Positions 1 to 7,048 are shown, counted from the first letter of the stretch. The stretch: DNA of 18,929 nucleotides from an uncultured Bacilli bacterium (GCA_947629285.1 CANRDA010000009.1:1-18929); one strand, 5' to 3'. Notes: generated by a model not told the origin, from the sequence alone. Numbers and translations are program-made.

Positions 1-45
1 TAAAAGAAAATGTATAGAAAATATAAATAAAATAAAGGTAAAATC

Positions 46-78
46 AGGTAGTTTGTATATAAACTATGCACACTACCT
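46..78 (+). promoter_or_regulatory. Leader inverted repeats before the MBL nuclease gene
   Basis: Two inverted repeats that cannot fully coexist lie just ahead of the first gene. AGGTAG (46-51) can pair with CTACCT (73-78), and TAGTTT (49-54) can pair with AAACTA (61-66). They sit 11 bases upstream of the ribosome binding site GGGAGGT (89-95). A regulatory hairpin or protein-binding site is possible. The region is very AT-rich, so the smaller repeat could be chance. Confidence 0.3.
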
Positions 79-99
79 AAAGAAGATTGGGAGGTATAA

Positions 100-1353
100 A
101 TGAAAGTTAGAGTTATAAAAGGTACTAATCAAATAGGTGGTTGTATTACAGAAATTACTAGTGATAGTGGCACTAAAATTATTATAGATTATGGAGAAGA
201 TTTAAATGATGATATAAATGTTAGTACAAAGTATCCAATAAAAGGATTAACATTTGGTAAAAGCAAATATAAAGGAGTTTTTATTACTCATAGCCATGGT
301 GACCATATAGGGTTGATTTCTGATATTAAAAAAGATATTCCGATATATGTGGAAGAGACATCTTATAAAATTTTTAAAGTATCTAATTCTTTTAGTTCTA
401 GTATTCCTTTTAATGGTGATGTGAATACTTTCAAGTTTGAAGATAAAATTATAATAGATGATTTAGTAATTACTCCGTATCGTACTGACCATTCTGCTTA
501 TAATTCTTCTATGTTTTTAATAGAGAATAATGGTAAAAGAGTACTTCACTTAGGAGATTATCGTAAAAATGGTTATAGTGCTGAAATATTTTACGACAAT
601 TTAAAAAAGATAGGGTGTGTTGATTTACTTATTACAGAAGGAACAAATGTAACTAAAGATAGTGAAAATGATACTGAAATAGTGTTAAAAGAAAAAGCAA
701 AAGAAATATTTAAAAAGTATAAACAAGTATTTATACTTCAGGCATCAACTAATTTAGACCGTTTGAAAAGTTTTAAAGAGGCTGCTTTAGAAGAAAACAA
801 AAAATTTATTTTAGATATATCTACTGCTAATATATTAAAAGCAATAGATGATAAGTATTTAAATGAAGATAATATAACTGTTTGGGTACCTAATACCTAT
901 TTAAATAAGAATTCTAAATTTTATGAGTATAAGGAAGAAAACTTTTATGAAACATATATTGAACCTTTTAAAAATTTAAATATAAAAAACGAATATACAC
1001 ACGGTGAATATGTAATGCTAGTTAAAACTTCTATGTTAAACGATATAATACATAATTTAAAAAGATATAGAGATAATGCTTGCTTAGTTTATTCTATGTG
1101 GCCTGGATATAAAGACCCTAATAGACCTAATACTTTAAAAGCTATAGAATTTATAGACAAATTAAAAGAGTTAAATATAAAGGAAGAATATCTTCACACA
1201 TCGGGTCATGCGGATGTTAAAACTATAAAAGAGGTTTTTAAAATAATAAATCCAAAAAAGGCTATTGGGATTCATACTATAGATAATGAAAAATTATCGA
1301 AATTATTAAAAAATTATGTTACAATAAAAGATAAGGAATATGTTGAGGTGTAA
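100..1353 (+). CDS. Beta-CASP metallo-beta-lactamase fold nuclease, RNase J-like
   Basis: Predicted Zn-dependent metallo-hydrolase of 417 residues. The MBL signature HSHGDH is at residues 64-69. Further candidate metal ligands are H131 (in TDHSAY) and D153 (in HLGDYR), with a TEGTN segment at 179-183 like the SExT region of beta-CASP enzymes. Near the C-terminus TSGHAD (367-372) and H392 (in IGIHTI) match motifs B and C of the RNA-specificity region of RNase J/CPSF-type nucleases. It is shorter than RNase J (about 550 residues) and lacks the C-terminal RNase J domain. The likely role is cytoplasmic RNA (or DNA) cleavage; the substrate is unknown. The start is set by GGGAGGT five bases upstream of the ATG. 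The next gene follows after one base, so the two are probably translated together. Family call firm; biological role open. Confidence 0.85.
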   Translation: MKVRVIKGTNQIGGCITEITSDSGTKIIIDYGEDLNDDINVSTKYPIKGLTFGKSKYKGVFITHSHGDHIGLISDIKKDIPIYVEETSYKIFKVSNSFSSSIPFNGDVNTFKFEDKIIIDDLVITPYRTDHSAYNSSMFLIENNGKRVLHLGDYRKNGYSAEIFYDNLKKIGCVDLLITEGTNVTKDSENDTEIVLKEKAKEIFKKYKQVFILQASTNLDRLKSFKEAALEENKKFILDISTANILKAIDDKYLNEDNITVWVPNTYLNKNSKFYEYKEENFYETYIEPFKNLNIKNEYTHGEYVMLVKTSMLNDIIHNLKRYRDNACLVYSMWPGYKDPNRPNTLKAIEFIDKLKELNIKEEYLHTSGHADVKTIKEVFKIINPKKAIGIHTIDNEKLSKLLKNYVTIKDKEYVEV

Positions 1354-1354
1354 T

Positions 1355-2434
1355 ATGAAAGAATTAAGTAGAGTTTATGATATAAATTGCGATAATGAAG
1401 TATTTTTAAAGCAGGTTATAGATGCATTGAAAAATAACCGTGATAAATATTTTTTAGCATTTAGAACTAGCCCACAGCGTCTAACACTCTATCATAAAGG
1501 TAGAGAGATGGTTGCGCTTATTCCTAAATCAAAAGAAAAATGGATGATCAAACCACGAGGTATATCTACATCAATAAATCCAAAATATGTAAAAATTAAT
1601 AGTGATTATATGAAGTCTTTAAAAAATAGTGGTTATACTTTAAAACAGCAAGAGATGATGAAAAATAAAAAATATGATAAATTAATTGATATAACTCGTA
1701 AATTTTTAGATGAATATTATTTTGAAAGAGAAGAAGAGAAGACTATTCAAAATGATATTGCTTGTAGGTATCAGTTTTGGAAAAACGATTTATTATGTGT
1801 AGACCAAGAATACAATCAGTGTTTTGAAAATACGAGTAAAAAAGAGGAAAGTGAGATACAAGGCCGTTATGATTTAATAATGGTTAAAAGAGTTAATGAT
1901 AATTTATACATTCCTGTTTTTGTAGAATTGAAATCAAATGAAGCAGCGTGTAAAAATTGTACTTCTGGTATAATTAATCATATAAGTGATATGCAAACTT
2001 TTTTAGATAAATATTATAAAGATGAAAGTAGTGCGCAGACTGTAATTAAAAAAGGAATAAAGTTTGCTGTTGAAAGAAAGTATAAATTTGGATTTATTCC
2101 TGAAGATATCAGTGATAAAATTGATTTTTCTAAACCTGAGTTTTGGCTCTTATTCGATATGACTAAAAAATATAAAAAGTTAACTCCAACTACAAAAGAA
2201 CAATTAGATAAAATTTTAGATTTAGAAGTAAATTATGCAAAACACGTAAAAGAAACATATAAAAATGGTAAAAATGTATCTAACTATAATCAAATGGTTA
2301 AGCAACCTATAAAAATAAATAATGAAGAGATTAAGAAATTTGATTTGTGTGATAGAAAAGATATAGTTGATATTATTAAAGAAGATGCATTAAAATATGC
2401 TTATTATGATGATTTTATTAAGATAGAAAAATAA
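1355..2434 (+). CDS. Uncharacterised protein with PD-(D/E)XK nuclease-like signature
   Basis: A 359-residue protein I cannot place in a named family. I take the ATG at 1355 as start, because GAGGTG (1345-1350) is correctly spaced before it; an in-frame upstream ATG at 1340 lies before that site. Residues 171-193 read RYDL (D173), a beta-strand-like stretch, then VELK (E191, K193). This D...ExK spacing is typical of PD-(D/E)XK nuclease cores (restriction enzymes, Card1/Can2-like and similar folds). A preceding E152 could be the helix glutamate. The N-terminal 120 residues show no motif I recognise. C196/C199/C202 lie just after the ExK strand in a small cysteine cluster. Coupling to the MBL nuclease gene (one base apart) suggests a two-component nucleic-acid-processing or defence pair. 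That role is inferred. Confidence 0.6.
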   Translation: MKELSRVYDINCDNEVFLKQVIDALKNNRDKYFLAFRTSPQRLTLYHKGREMVALIPKSKEKWMIKPRGISTSINPKYVKINSDYMKSLKNSGYTLKQQEMMKNKKYDKLIDITRKFLDEYYFEREEEKTIQNDIACRYQFWKNDLLCVDQEYNQCFENTSKKEESEIQGRYDLIMVKRVNDNLYIPVFVELKSNEAACKNCTSGIINHISDMQTFLDKYYKDESSAQTVIKKGIKFAVERKYKFGFIPEDISDKIDFSKPEFWLLFDMTKKYKKLTPTTKEQLDKILDLEVNYAKHVKETYKNGKNVSNYNQMVKQPIKINNEEIKKFDLCDRKDIVDIIKEDALKYAYYDDFIKIEK

Positions 2435-2442
2435 AAAGACAA

Positions 2443-3102
2443 TTAAGCCTTTTTAAAACAGTATATAAGTCCCAATACACCAGTTATTATAAGTCCAATA
2501 ATTAAATATAGATTTATATCTTTAGTATTTGGATTTTGTTCACTTAAAATCTTTTGAGCGATATCAGGTGTCCATACTGAATCATTTCCTTTTTCAGATG
2601 TAAGCGTAATACCTTTTGGATCGATTTCTATTATTACAAATTGGTCATCTTTGTTATCTTCGTTCCAATCAAATGAATATTTATAGGTTAAGACAGTCCC
2701 TTTTAAAAGGACTTTTTTTAAATTGTCTGGCGTTATTCCAACATAGTCTTTATACGGATATGTTTTTAACTGTTCTGTTTTATTATCGGGTGTTGTAACC
2801 TTGTAACTTGAATCAGTATCATTTTTAGGTTTAGCAACCTCAAATCCAATCCAAGCGGCAGGTCCCGGTCTTTCTCCTCCTGCAGCATCTGGATCTGCTT
2901 CTAGCATTTTAAATTCAGAGGCAGAATATCTTATTGTAGTTGTATTTCCCTCTGTTTTTATAGTCCCACTTCCAGAAGTAAGTGAATCTCCAGTAGATTT
3001 TGTAATATCCGTAACAACACCATACTCATCTTGTGCTGATACTGTTGGCGTTATTAATAAAAACGCTGCAATAATGAAGGAAAAAAGCATAAATTTTTTC
3101 AT
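2443..3102 (-). CDS. Secreted surface protein with NPNTK sortase signal
   Basis: 219 residues. An N-terminal signal peptide (MKKFMLFSFIIAAFLLITP, likely cleavage after VSA at about residue 23) is followed by a polar, beta-rich ectodomain. The C-terminus has NPNTK (190-194), a hydrophobic segment (about 197-215) and a short basic tail (FKKA). That is the layout of a cell-wall-sorted protein. The signal aligns with that of the protein at 4081-4839: ENPNTKDINL versus ENPDTGEINL. The gene is divergent from the sortase (56 bases between starts) and is probably its substrate. The ribosome binding site AAGGAG lies about seven bases before the ATG. The ectodomain is not recognised; adhesion or ligand binding would be guesses. 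Lys replaces the usual Gly after Thr, which may indicate a distinctive sortase specificity. Confidence 0.8.
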   Translation of the reverse strand: MKKFMLFSFIIAAFLLITPTVSAQDEYGVVTDITKSTGDSLTSGSGTIKTEGNTTTIRYSASEFKMLEADPDAAGGERPGPAAWIGFEVAKPKNDTDSSYKVTTPDNKTEQLKTYPYKDYVGITPDNLKKVLLKGTVLTYKYSFDWNEDNKDDQFVIIEIDPKGITLTSEKGNDSVWTPDIAQKILSEQNPNTKDINLYLIIGLIITGVLGLIYCFKKA

Positions 3103-3158
3103 AAACTAACTCCTTTTTTCATAATAATATTTTAGTCATTATATAGGGGTGATTATGT
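3103..3158. promoter_or_regulatory. Compact divergent regulatory region, sortase versus surface protein
   Basis: Only 56 bases separate the two divergent starts, so promoters must overlap each other or coding sequence. On the minus strand TATAAT (3143-3138) is a good -10 candidate with only a weak -35 (TTCTTC, 3166-3161, inside the sortase gene). No convincing plus-strand promoter is seen. The sortase ribosome binding site AGGGGTG is at 3145-3151. Confidence 0.35.
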
Positions 3159-4025
3159 TTGAAGAAATATATGACTATAGAAGAGTATTTTAAGACACAA
3201 TCGATATCGAAAGAAAAGAATGGTAAAAAGAATGTGCTGAAAATTGTTTTTGGTATATTATGTCTTCTTGTTATTCTCTTCTCAATATATACTATATTTA
3301 AATGGTGTTTAGATAATTCCAAAATCCGACAAATTAATAAAAAAATAGAAGAGAATATAAGTACTAGTAATAATGAAGAGGAAGGAGAACTTGTAAATCC
3401 TCCAAAAGATAAGACCAGTGATTATTATTACTATACATCTATGCCTTTTTATCAGGTTAGCATCTCTGTTTTAAAGTCTATGAATAGTGATACAGTTGCG
3501 TATATTCACATTAGAAACACTAATATAGACTATCCAGTATTACAGGGAAGTGACAATAGTTATTATTTAAATCATTCTTTTAATAAAGAAAAAAATGGTG
3601 CGGGATGGGTATTTATGGATTATAGAAATAATATAGATGATTTAGATGATAATACGATTATTTATGGACATTCAAGACTTAATGATGCGATGTTTGGGAC
3701 TTTAAAAAATACTTTGTCTAGCAAATGGCAAAGTGATAAAGATAATTATGTTATTTTTATATCTACTTTAAAAGAAAATATGATATTTCAAATATTTTCT
3801 ATTTATACTATTAAAAGTGAGACTTATTATATAACACCCAGTTTTAAAGATAGCATTGATAAACAAAAATGGATTGATGTAATGAAAAGTAGAAATATAT
3901 CTACTATTGATACAGAAGTTGATACTCGAGATAAGTTTCTTACTTTATCTACTTGTCAAAATAATCAAGGTGGAAGAATTGTCGTGCATGCAAAATTAAT
4001 AAAAAGACAAAAAAGAAAAAGTTAG
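3159..4025 (+). CDS. Class B-like sortase
   Basis: Membrane-anchored cysteine transpeptidase of 288 residues that should cleave surface proteins at a sorting signal and attach them to the cell envelope. A basic N-terminus is followed by one membrane segment (about 28-48), placing the catalytic domain outside. The catalytic triad is visible: H171 in IYGHSR, C266 in TLSTC and R273 in GGRIVVHA. The YPVLQG and DNSYYLNH segments (125-139) are typical of class B sortases. The start is TTG at 3159, seven bases after AGGGGTG (3145-3151). An ATG at 3155 is in another frame and leads to a stop within a dozen codons; an in-frame ATG at 3171 is the alternative. Flanking genes on both sides encode proteins with NPxT-type signals, its likely substrates. 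Confidence 0.92.
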   Translation: MKKYMTIEEYFKTQSISKEKNGKKNVLKIVFGILCLLVILFSIYTIFKWCLDNSKIRQINKKIEENISTSNNEEEGELVNPPKDKTSDYYYYTSMPFYQVSISVLKSMNSDTVAYIHIRNTNIDYPVLQGSDNSYYLNHSFNKEKNGAGWVFMDYRNNIDDLDDNTIIYGHSRLNDAMFGTLKNTLSSKWQSDKDNYVIFISTLKENMIFQIFSIYTIKSETYYITPSFKDSIDKQKWIDVMKSRNISTIDTEVDTRDKFLTLSTCQNNQGGRIVVHAKLIKRQKRKS

Positions 4026-4080
4026 AAAGTATTACATATAATTTATCGTAAATAGAAAGGAATTATTAGTTATAAGTTTT

Positions 4081-4839
4081 ATGAAAAAAATTATAAGTTT
4101 ATGTTTAGTGGGTGTTTTAACATTTTGTTTTGCAATTTTACAGATAAAAGCATTAACTGTATGGAAGTTTGAGGACTGGCAAGCAGGTGAAGATTATGGT
4201 TCTAAAATTAAAATTTCTTCTAATATAACTAATCTTAAAGGTGAAAAAGAAGAAACTGATGGAATGAAAGTAGGACCTTTTAATAAGGCTAGTAAAGCAA
4301 AACTTGCTGATGGAATTAAAGAAGAAGTTTATGTAGGACTTGATTTGGATAATTATCAGTCTTCAGAGTTATTCGAGTTATCTATTGCTTTAAATCAGTT
4401 TGATGTAGAATCAAAATATCTAACTGAGGCTGTCGTTATGACTCAAAAAAGTGGAGATAAATTTGTTATAACTGCTAACTGGGAAAATAATAATCCGATT
4501 GCTACTATAGATAAAGATGGAGTATATACATATAGATGGGAATTTAAAAAAGAAAGCGGTAAAATTAAAGTAAAATTTACTGTACTTGATTATGGTGAAG
4601 AGTTAGGTACAACAGATTTTGTAGAATTAGATGTAAAAAATGCAGATAAAGCAACAGATGTTAGATATTTGTGGGCATGCAATATTAAAGCAAGTTATGG
4701 TGTGGATATATATACATCATTGCCACCAAAAAATGTAACAGAAAATCCAGATACTGGAGAAATTAATTTGTTTGCTTTAATAGGGCTAATTGCAGTTTGT
4801 AGTTTAGGGTTTATATATAATATAAAAAGATTAAATTAG
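4081..4839 (+). CDS. Secreted surface protein with NPDTG sortase signal
   Basis: 252 residues: signal peptide (MKKIISLCLVGVLTFCFAIL, ending near residue 25), an acidic/polar beta-rich ectodomain, then NPDTG (222-226), a hydrophobic stretch (about 229-247) and a basic tail (NIKRLN). This is a cell-wall sorting signal of the NPxTG type used by class B-like sortases. It lies 55 bases downstream of the sortase and is very likely its dedicated substrate. The ectodomain resembles no family I recognise; segments such as YTYRWEFKK and KVKFTVLD suggest a beta-sandwich. The only ribosome binding site candidate (AGAAAGGAA, 4054-4062) is unusually far, about 18 bases, from the ATG. No in-frame alternative start lies closer, and the signal peptide supports the ATG. 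A strong terminator follows at 4882-4920. Confidence 0.82.
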   Translation: MKKIISLCLVGVLTFCFAILQIKALTVWKFEDWQAGEDYGSKIKISSNITNLKGEKEETDGMKVGPFNKASKAKLADGIKEEVYVGLDLDNYQSSELFELSIALNQFDVESKYLTEAVVMTQKSGDKFVITANWENNNPIATIDKDGVYTYRWEFKKESGKIKVKFTVLDYGEELGTTDFVELDVKNADKATDVRYLWACNIKASYGVDIYTSLPPKNVTENPDTGEINLFALIGLIAVCSLGFIYNIKRLN

Positions 4840-4881
4840 TAAAATTTATACTAAATATTAATAATTATAATATTAGTTTAT

Positions 4882-4920
4882 AAAAAAATGAGTACGTTTA
4901 ACATACTCGTTTTTGTTTTG
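4882..4920. terminator. Intrinsic terminator, probably bidirectional
   Basis: GAGTA (4890-4894), a nine-base loop and TACTC (4904-4908) form a stem. It can extend through the upstream A-run and downstream T-run (AAAAAT against GTTTTT). The T-rich tail ends plus-strand transcripts from the sortase cassette. Read on the other strand, the A-run supplies the U-tract for the minus-strand regulator gene at 4936-5207. Confidence 0.8.
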
Positions 4921-4935
4921 CAACATAATAATATA

Positions 4936-5207
4936 TTAAAAATTTCTTTCAACAAAAAACTCTTTAATATCTACTTCTAAGACCCTAGATATTCTATATA
5001 AAACAACAATACTAAATGATTGTTGAACTTTTTTAGATTCGATGTTGCTGATTAAACTGTGACTTAAATTGCATTTTTCTGCTAGTATTTCTTGCATCAT
5101 TTTCCCATATGAACTATATTTGCTATTATTGTGTAATCTAAAGTATTTTATATTTTTACTTACTAATTCATATATATATATCTATCATCTTCAGGACTAA
5201 AGTTCAT
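4936..5207 (-). pseudogene. Small XRE-family HTH regulator, frameshifted at an AT repeat
   Basis: Read on the minus strand from ATG at 5207 (ribosome binding site AGGTGAT just upstream), the protein starts MNFSPEDDRYIY and then hits a stop. From the same (AT)6 tract (5170-5181) another frame continues as ELVSKNIKYFRLHN, then a helix-turn-helix core LAEKCNLSHSLISNIESKK, and ends EVDIKEFFVERNF at the TAA at 4936-4938. Removing one AT unit joins the two parts into a continuous 89-residue single-domain XRE regulator. As written it is broken. Reinitiation at ATG 5100 could give only a 54-residue C-terminal piece. It is divergent from the kinase-like operon, which it probably controlled together with itself. 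The two-base unit makes reversible slippage possible; a sequencing error or fixed pseudogene cannot be excluded. Confidence 0.75.
5170..5181. repeat. (AT)6 dinucleotide tract within the regulator gene
   Basis: Six perfect AT units lie after codon 10 of the XRE regulator. Five units would restore the reading frame. Tracts like this are slippage-prone and are the usual basis of phase-variable genes, although six dinucleotide units is short for a high-rate switch. Confidence 0.75.
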
Positions 5208-5239
5208 TGACATCACCTATATATATTTTCTCATTTATA

Positions 5240-5292
5240 GTAGAATATGATTATATACTTATCATAGAATAAAATTCTACAATAAATGTCAA
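5240..5292. promoter_or_regulatory. Probable operator and minus-strand promoter of the XRE regulator
   Basis: TAGAATAAAATTCTA (5265-5279) is a perfect palindrome with a three-base centre. A third half-site TAGAAT recurs at 5241-5246, and TATGAT/ATCATA (5246-5251, 5261-5266) form another inverted pair. On the minus strand a consensus -35 TTGACA (5292-5287) is followed 17 bases on by a weak -10 TTCTAT (5269-5264), so the palindrome lies between the two boxes. This fits autorepression by the adjacent XRE protein. Binding is inferred. Confidence 0.5.
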
Positions 5293-5298
5293 AAACTA

Positions 5299-5327
5299 TT
5301 CCGATTTTTATTTATAGATGATATAAT
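5299..5327 (+). promoter_or_regulatory. Promoter of the kinase-like operon
   Basis: An extended -10 TGATATAAT has its hexamer TATAAT at 5322-5327. A weak -35 TTCCGA (5299-5304) lies 17 bases upstream. The predicted start near 5334 leaves a leader of about 25 bases. The upstream palindromes at 5240-5280 are well placed for regulation. Confidence 0.55.
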
Positions 5328-5358
5328 AAATTTGTAAGATAGTGAGTGGATAAAAAAT

Positions 5359-5955
5359 ATGAATCTAAAAGATATTTTTTTACAACAATTTAGCAACCTA
5401 GATATTAAAAAAATTGATATATTGATAAACGAACTTAAAAAGATATGTAAAGAAAATAATTCTGATTTATCTAATTTAGACTTTTTGGAATATGGTGAAA
5501 GTTCTATCGTGTTTGAACTTAATAATCAAATTATAAAAGTAACTTTTAATGAGTATGACAGGCATCCATCAATGAAAGAATATGTATCTCATAGTAGTAA
5601 GATTTTACAACCAATGTTTGAGAAGATTATAGATGATGTTAAACTATATGGATATTCTGCTAAAATAATAGGACTAAAAAAGTTGTCATTAAATAACATA
5701 AGTGATGAAGATATTTTAAAGATGTATGTTGATTTAAGAGATGATGGGTATTTATGGTATGACACTAAAAGTGAAAATATCGGTAAAGATGAAAATGGAG
5801 TTTGTTATTTATTAGACTATGGGGAGTTAATTTATATAAATGATTTGGATTATTATAATATGAATAAAGAATTAGAAACTCATAGGATTGTTAAGAGTGA
5901 ATTAGATGCTTATTATTTGAGTGTAAAAGAAGTTACTCAATATAAAACGAAGTAG
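5359..5955 (+). CDS. Miniature protein kinase-like protein
   Basis: 198 residues with the core motifs of a eukaryotic-type protein kinase compressed into a small domain. A glycine-loop-like YGESSIVFEL lies at 45-54, the ATP-binding Lys K60 is in IIKVTF, and a possible alpha-C Glu is E74. The catalytic-loop-like WYDTKSENIG has D135, K137 and N140, and DYGE at 153-156 stands in place of DFG. All ATP- and metal-binding residues are therefore plausible, but the C-lobe after DYGE is only about 45 residues, so substrate recognition must be unusual. It has no signal peptide or membrane segment. It is the first gene of an operon with three small membrane proteins; the ribosome binding site of the next gene overlaps its stop. 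Aminoglycoside/choline-kinase-like folds are an alternative. The SD is weak (GAGTGG). Confidence 0.65.
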   Translation: MNLKDIFLQQFSNLDIKKIDILINELKKICKENNSDLSNLDFLEYGESSIVFELNNQIIKVTFNEYDRHPSMKEYVSHSSKILQPMFEKIIDDVKLYGYSAKIIGLKKLSLNNISDEDILKMYVDLRDDGYLWYDTKSENIGKDENGVCYLLDYGELIYINDLDYYNMNKELETHRIVKSELDAYYLSVKEVTQYKTK

Positions 5956-5968
5956 GAGGTGAGTTTTA

Positions 5969-6301
5969 ATGAAAAAAACTGTATTTGATTTAGACTATAA
6001 GGAAGGCAGAAAAATAGATAAGGAGCTAAGAAAGACGTCATATTATAAACAATATCTTAAGGAATATATAGGGATTATGTGTGTGTTGATGGTTGTTAGT
6101 GGATTTTTACTTGGTTGGATAGGTGCAGATGATTCAATAGATTCTAGTCTATATGAAATGTTCTTTTCAATAGGGTTAATAATTGCAGCAGGATTTTTCT
6201 CTCTTATATCTATTATATTTGGAATAAAGCATTTTAATTTAGTAAAACAATATTATGATGAAAAATATGCAAATAAAAAAGGAGAAGATATAAATGAATA
6301 A
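5969..6301 (+). CDS. Small two-helix membrane protein, operon member 1
   Basis: 110 residues: a charged N-terminal segment, two membrane helices (about 34-52 and 64-85) joined by a short acidic loop (ADDSIDSS), and a charged tail ending KGEDINE. No enzymatic motif is visible. Its N-terminal pattern KEGRKIDKELRKTSYYKQYL aligns loosely with KE(Y/F)..KKF.(K/N)T..G.R in the next two proteins, so the three look like diverged tandem duplicates. AGGAGGTGAG overlaps the kinase stop and sets the ATG. The gene overlaps the next by eight bases, showing tight translational coupling. A membrane partner, target or effector of the kinase-like protein is an inference. Confidence 0.7.
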   Translation: MKKTVFDLDYKEGRKIDKELRKTSYYKQYLKEYIGIMCVLMVVSGFLLGWIGADDSIDSSLYEMFFSIGLIIAAGFFSLISIIFGIKHFNLVKQYYDEKYANKKGEDINE

Positions 6302-6587
6302 TTTATTAGACGATAAAGAATATAAAACACTGCAGGAAGCACATAAAAAATTTGATAAAACCTGTTTTGGTAAAAGAGTTAATAGACTTAAAATAGTATT
6401 CCCAATTTTGTTTTGCATATTTCTATTTTTAGGTATAGTCTGTTTTGTTGCAAATAGTTTTGAACTTAATAACGGTGATATATATGGAGTTATTTGTTTC
6501 GGAGTTAGTTTTATAAATGTTCCATTATCAATTTTGGCAACACTTTTATATGAAAATATGGTAATGAATTATATTTCAAAAAATTGA
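6294..6587 (+). CDS. Small two-helix membrane protein, operon member 2
   Basis: 97 residues with the same layout as its neighbours: an N-terminal charged segment with KEYKTLQEAHKKFDKTCFGK (8-27), membrane helices at about 33-54 and 63-85, and a short tail (MNYISKN). AAAGGAGA about seven bases before the ATG at 6294 supports the start inside the end of the previous gene. The stop TGA (6585-6587) overlaps the ribosome binding site of member 3. The family is not recognised. Confidence 0.7.
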   Translation: MNNLLDDKEYKTLQEAHKKFDKTCFGKRVNRLKIVFPILFCIFLFLGIVCFVANSFELNNGDIYGVICFGVSFINVPLSILATLLYENMVMNYISKN

Positions 6588-6598
6588 GGAGGATATGT

Positions 6599-6886
6599 AT
6601 GGATATATATAAATTAGAAAGAAAAGAGTTCAAAGATTATAGTAAGAAGTTTAGAAATACTTTTATTGGTGGAAGACTATACTTAATATTTGATTGTATG
6701 ACAGCATTGTTTTTCTTTTCTTTATTCTTTGGCGCTTCTGAAATATTTGAATTTGTTAATGTCGATTTTTCAACAGATTTAGTTATTTCTACATTTCTAT
6801 GTTTAACTTTAATATCATATTATGTGTATTTTAAGTACTTAAAAGAATATATAGAAAAACAATTAAATGAATATAAGAACAAATAA
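6599..6886 (+). CDS. Small two-helix membrane protein, operon member 3
   Basis: 95 residues. KLERKEFKDYSKKFRNTFIG (5-24) closely matches the pattern in member 2. Membrane helices lie at about 28-46 and 60-79, and the tail is strongly charged (KEYIEKQLNEYKNK). The start is the ATG at 6599, six bases after GAGGAGG (6586-6592). A TTG at 6584 in the same frame precedes that site and is unlikely; an ATG at 6595 is out of frame. It is the last gene of the kinase operon, with a terminator about 80 bases downstream. Confidence 0.7.
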   Translation: MDIYKLERKEFKDYSKKFRNTFIGGRLYLIFDCMTALFFFSLFFGASEIFEFVNVDFSTDLVISTFLCLTLISYYVYFKYLKEYIEKQLNEYKNK

Positions 6887-6964
6887 ATGAAACAAAGATT
6901 TTATAATCAGTATATGTGAAATGAATAATATAAAAAGAATAGAACATTCTAAATTCCCAACATT

Positions 6965-6993
6965 AAAAAAGCATCCATAAAGGATGCTCTTTT
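6965..6993. terminator. Bidirectional intrinsic terminator
   Basis: GCATCC (6971-6976), loop ATAAA and GGATGC (6982-6987) form a perfect six-base-pair stem. It is flanked by AAAAAA (6965-6970) and TCTTTT (6988-6993), so it can act on both strands. On the plus strand it ends the kinase/membrane-protein operon. On the minus strand it would end the putative small RNA from 7050 downwards. Confidence 0.85.
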
Positions 6994-7048
6994 AGGCGGC
7001 GCTTGGCGCCAACACGGGTTTGATCCGATGAATTAATTCAACAGACCA
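6965..7048 (-). ncRNA. Candidate small RNA in a GC-rich segment
   Basis: Bases 6995-7034 are strikingly GC-rich for this window and carry no gene. On the minus strand they lie between AT-rich promoter-like sequence (TATAAT at 7059-7054) and the terminator stem with its U-tract at 6987-6965, giving a transcript of about 80 bases. It could fold: the palindrome TGAATTAATTCA (7029-7040), CGG...CCG around ATCAAAC, and GGCGC-CAA-GCGCC (7010-6998). No -35 is convincing. I do not recognise the RNA family. It could instead be a decayed gene end or a remnant of a mobile element. Confidence 0.35.

Noticed and set aside
2616..2798. 60-codon plus-strand frame opposite the NPNTK surface protein
   Set aside because: Antisense shadow of a gene with clear signal peptide and sorting signal; no ribosome binding site.
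3119..3322. 67-codon minus-strand frame opposite the sortase start
   Set aside because: Antisense to a secure sortase gene and across the divergent promoter region.
6995..7034. tRNA fragment or integron attC site in the GC-rich island
   Set aside because: GGGTTTGATCC resembles a T-loop but lacks a pairing T-stem, and the rest of a tRNA is absent. TTAGGCGG recalls attC edges but the paired core sites are missing.
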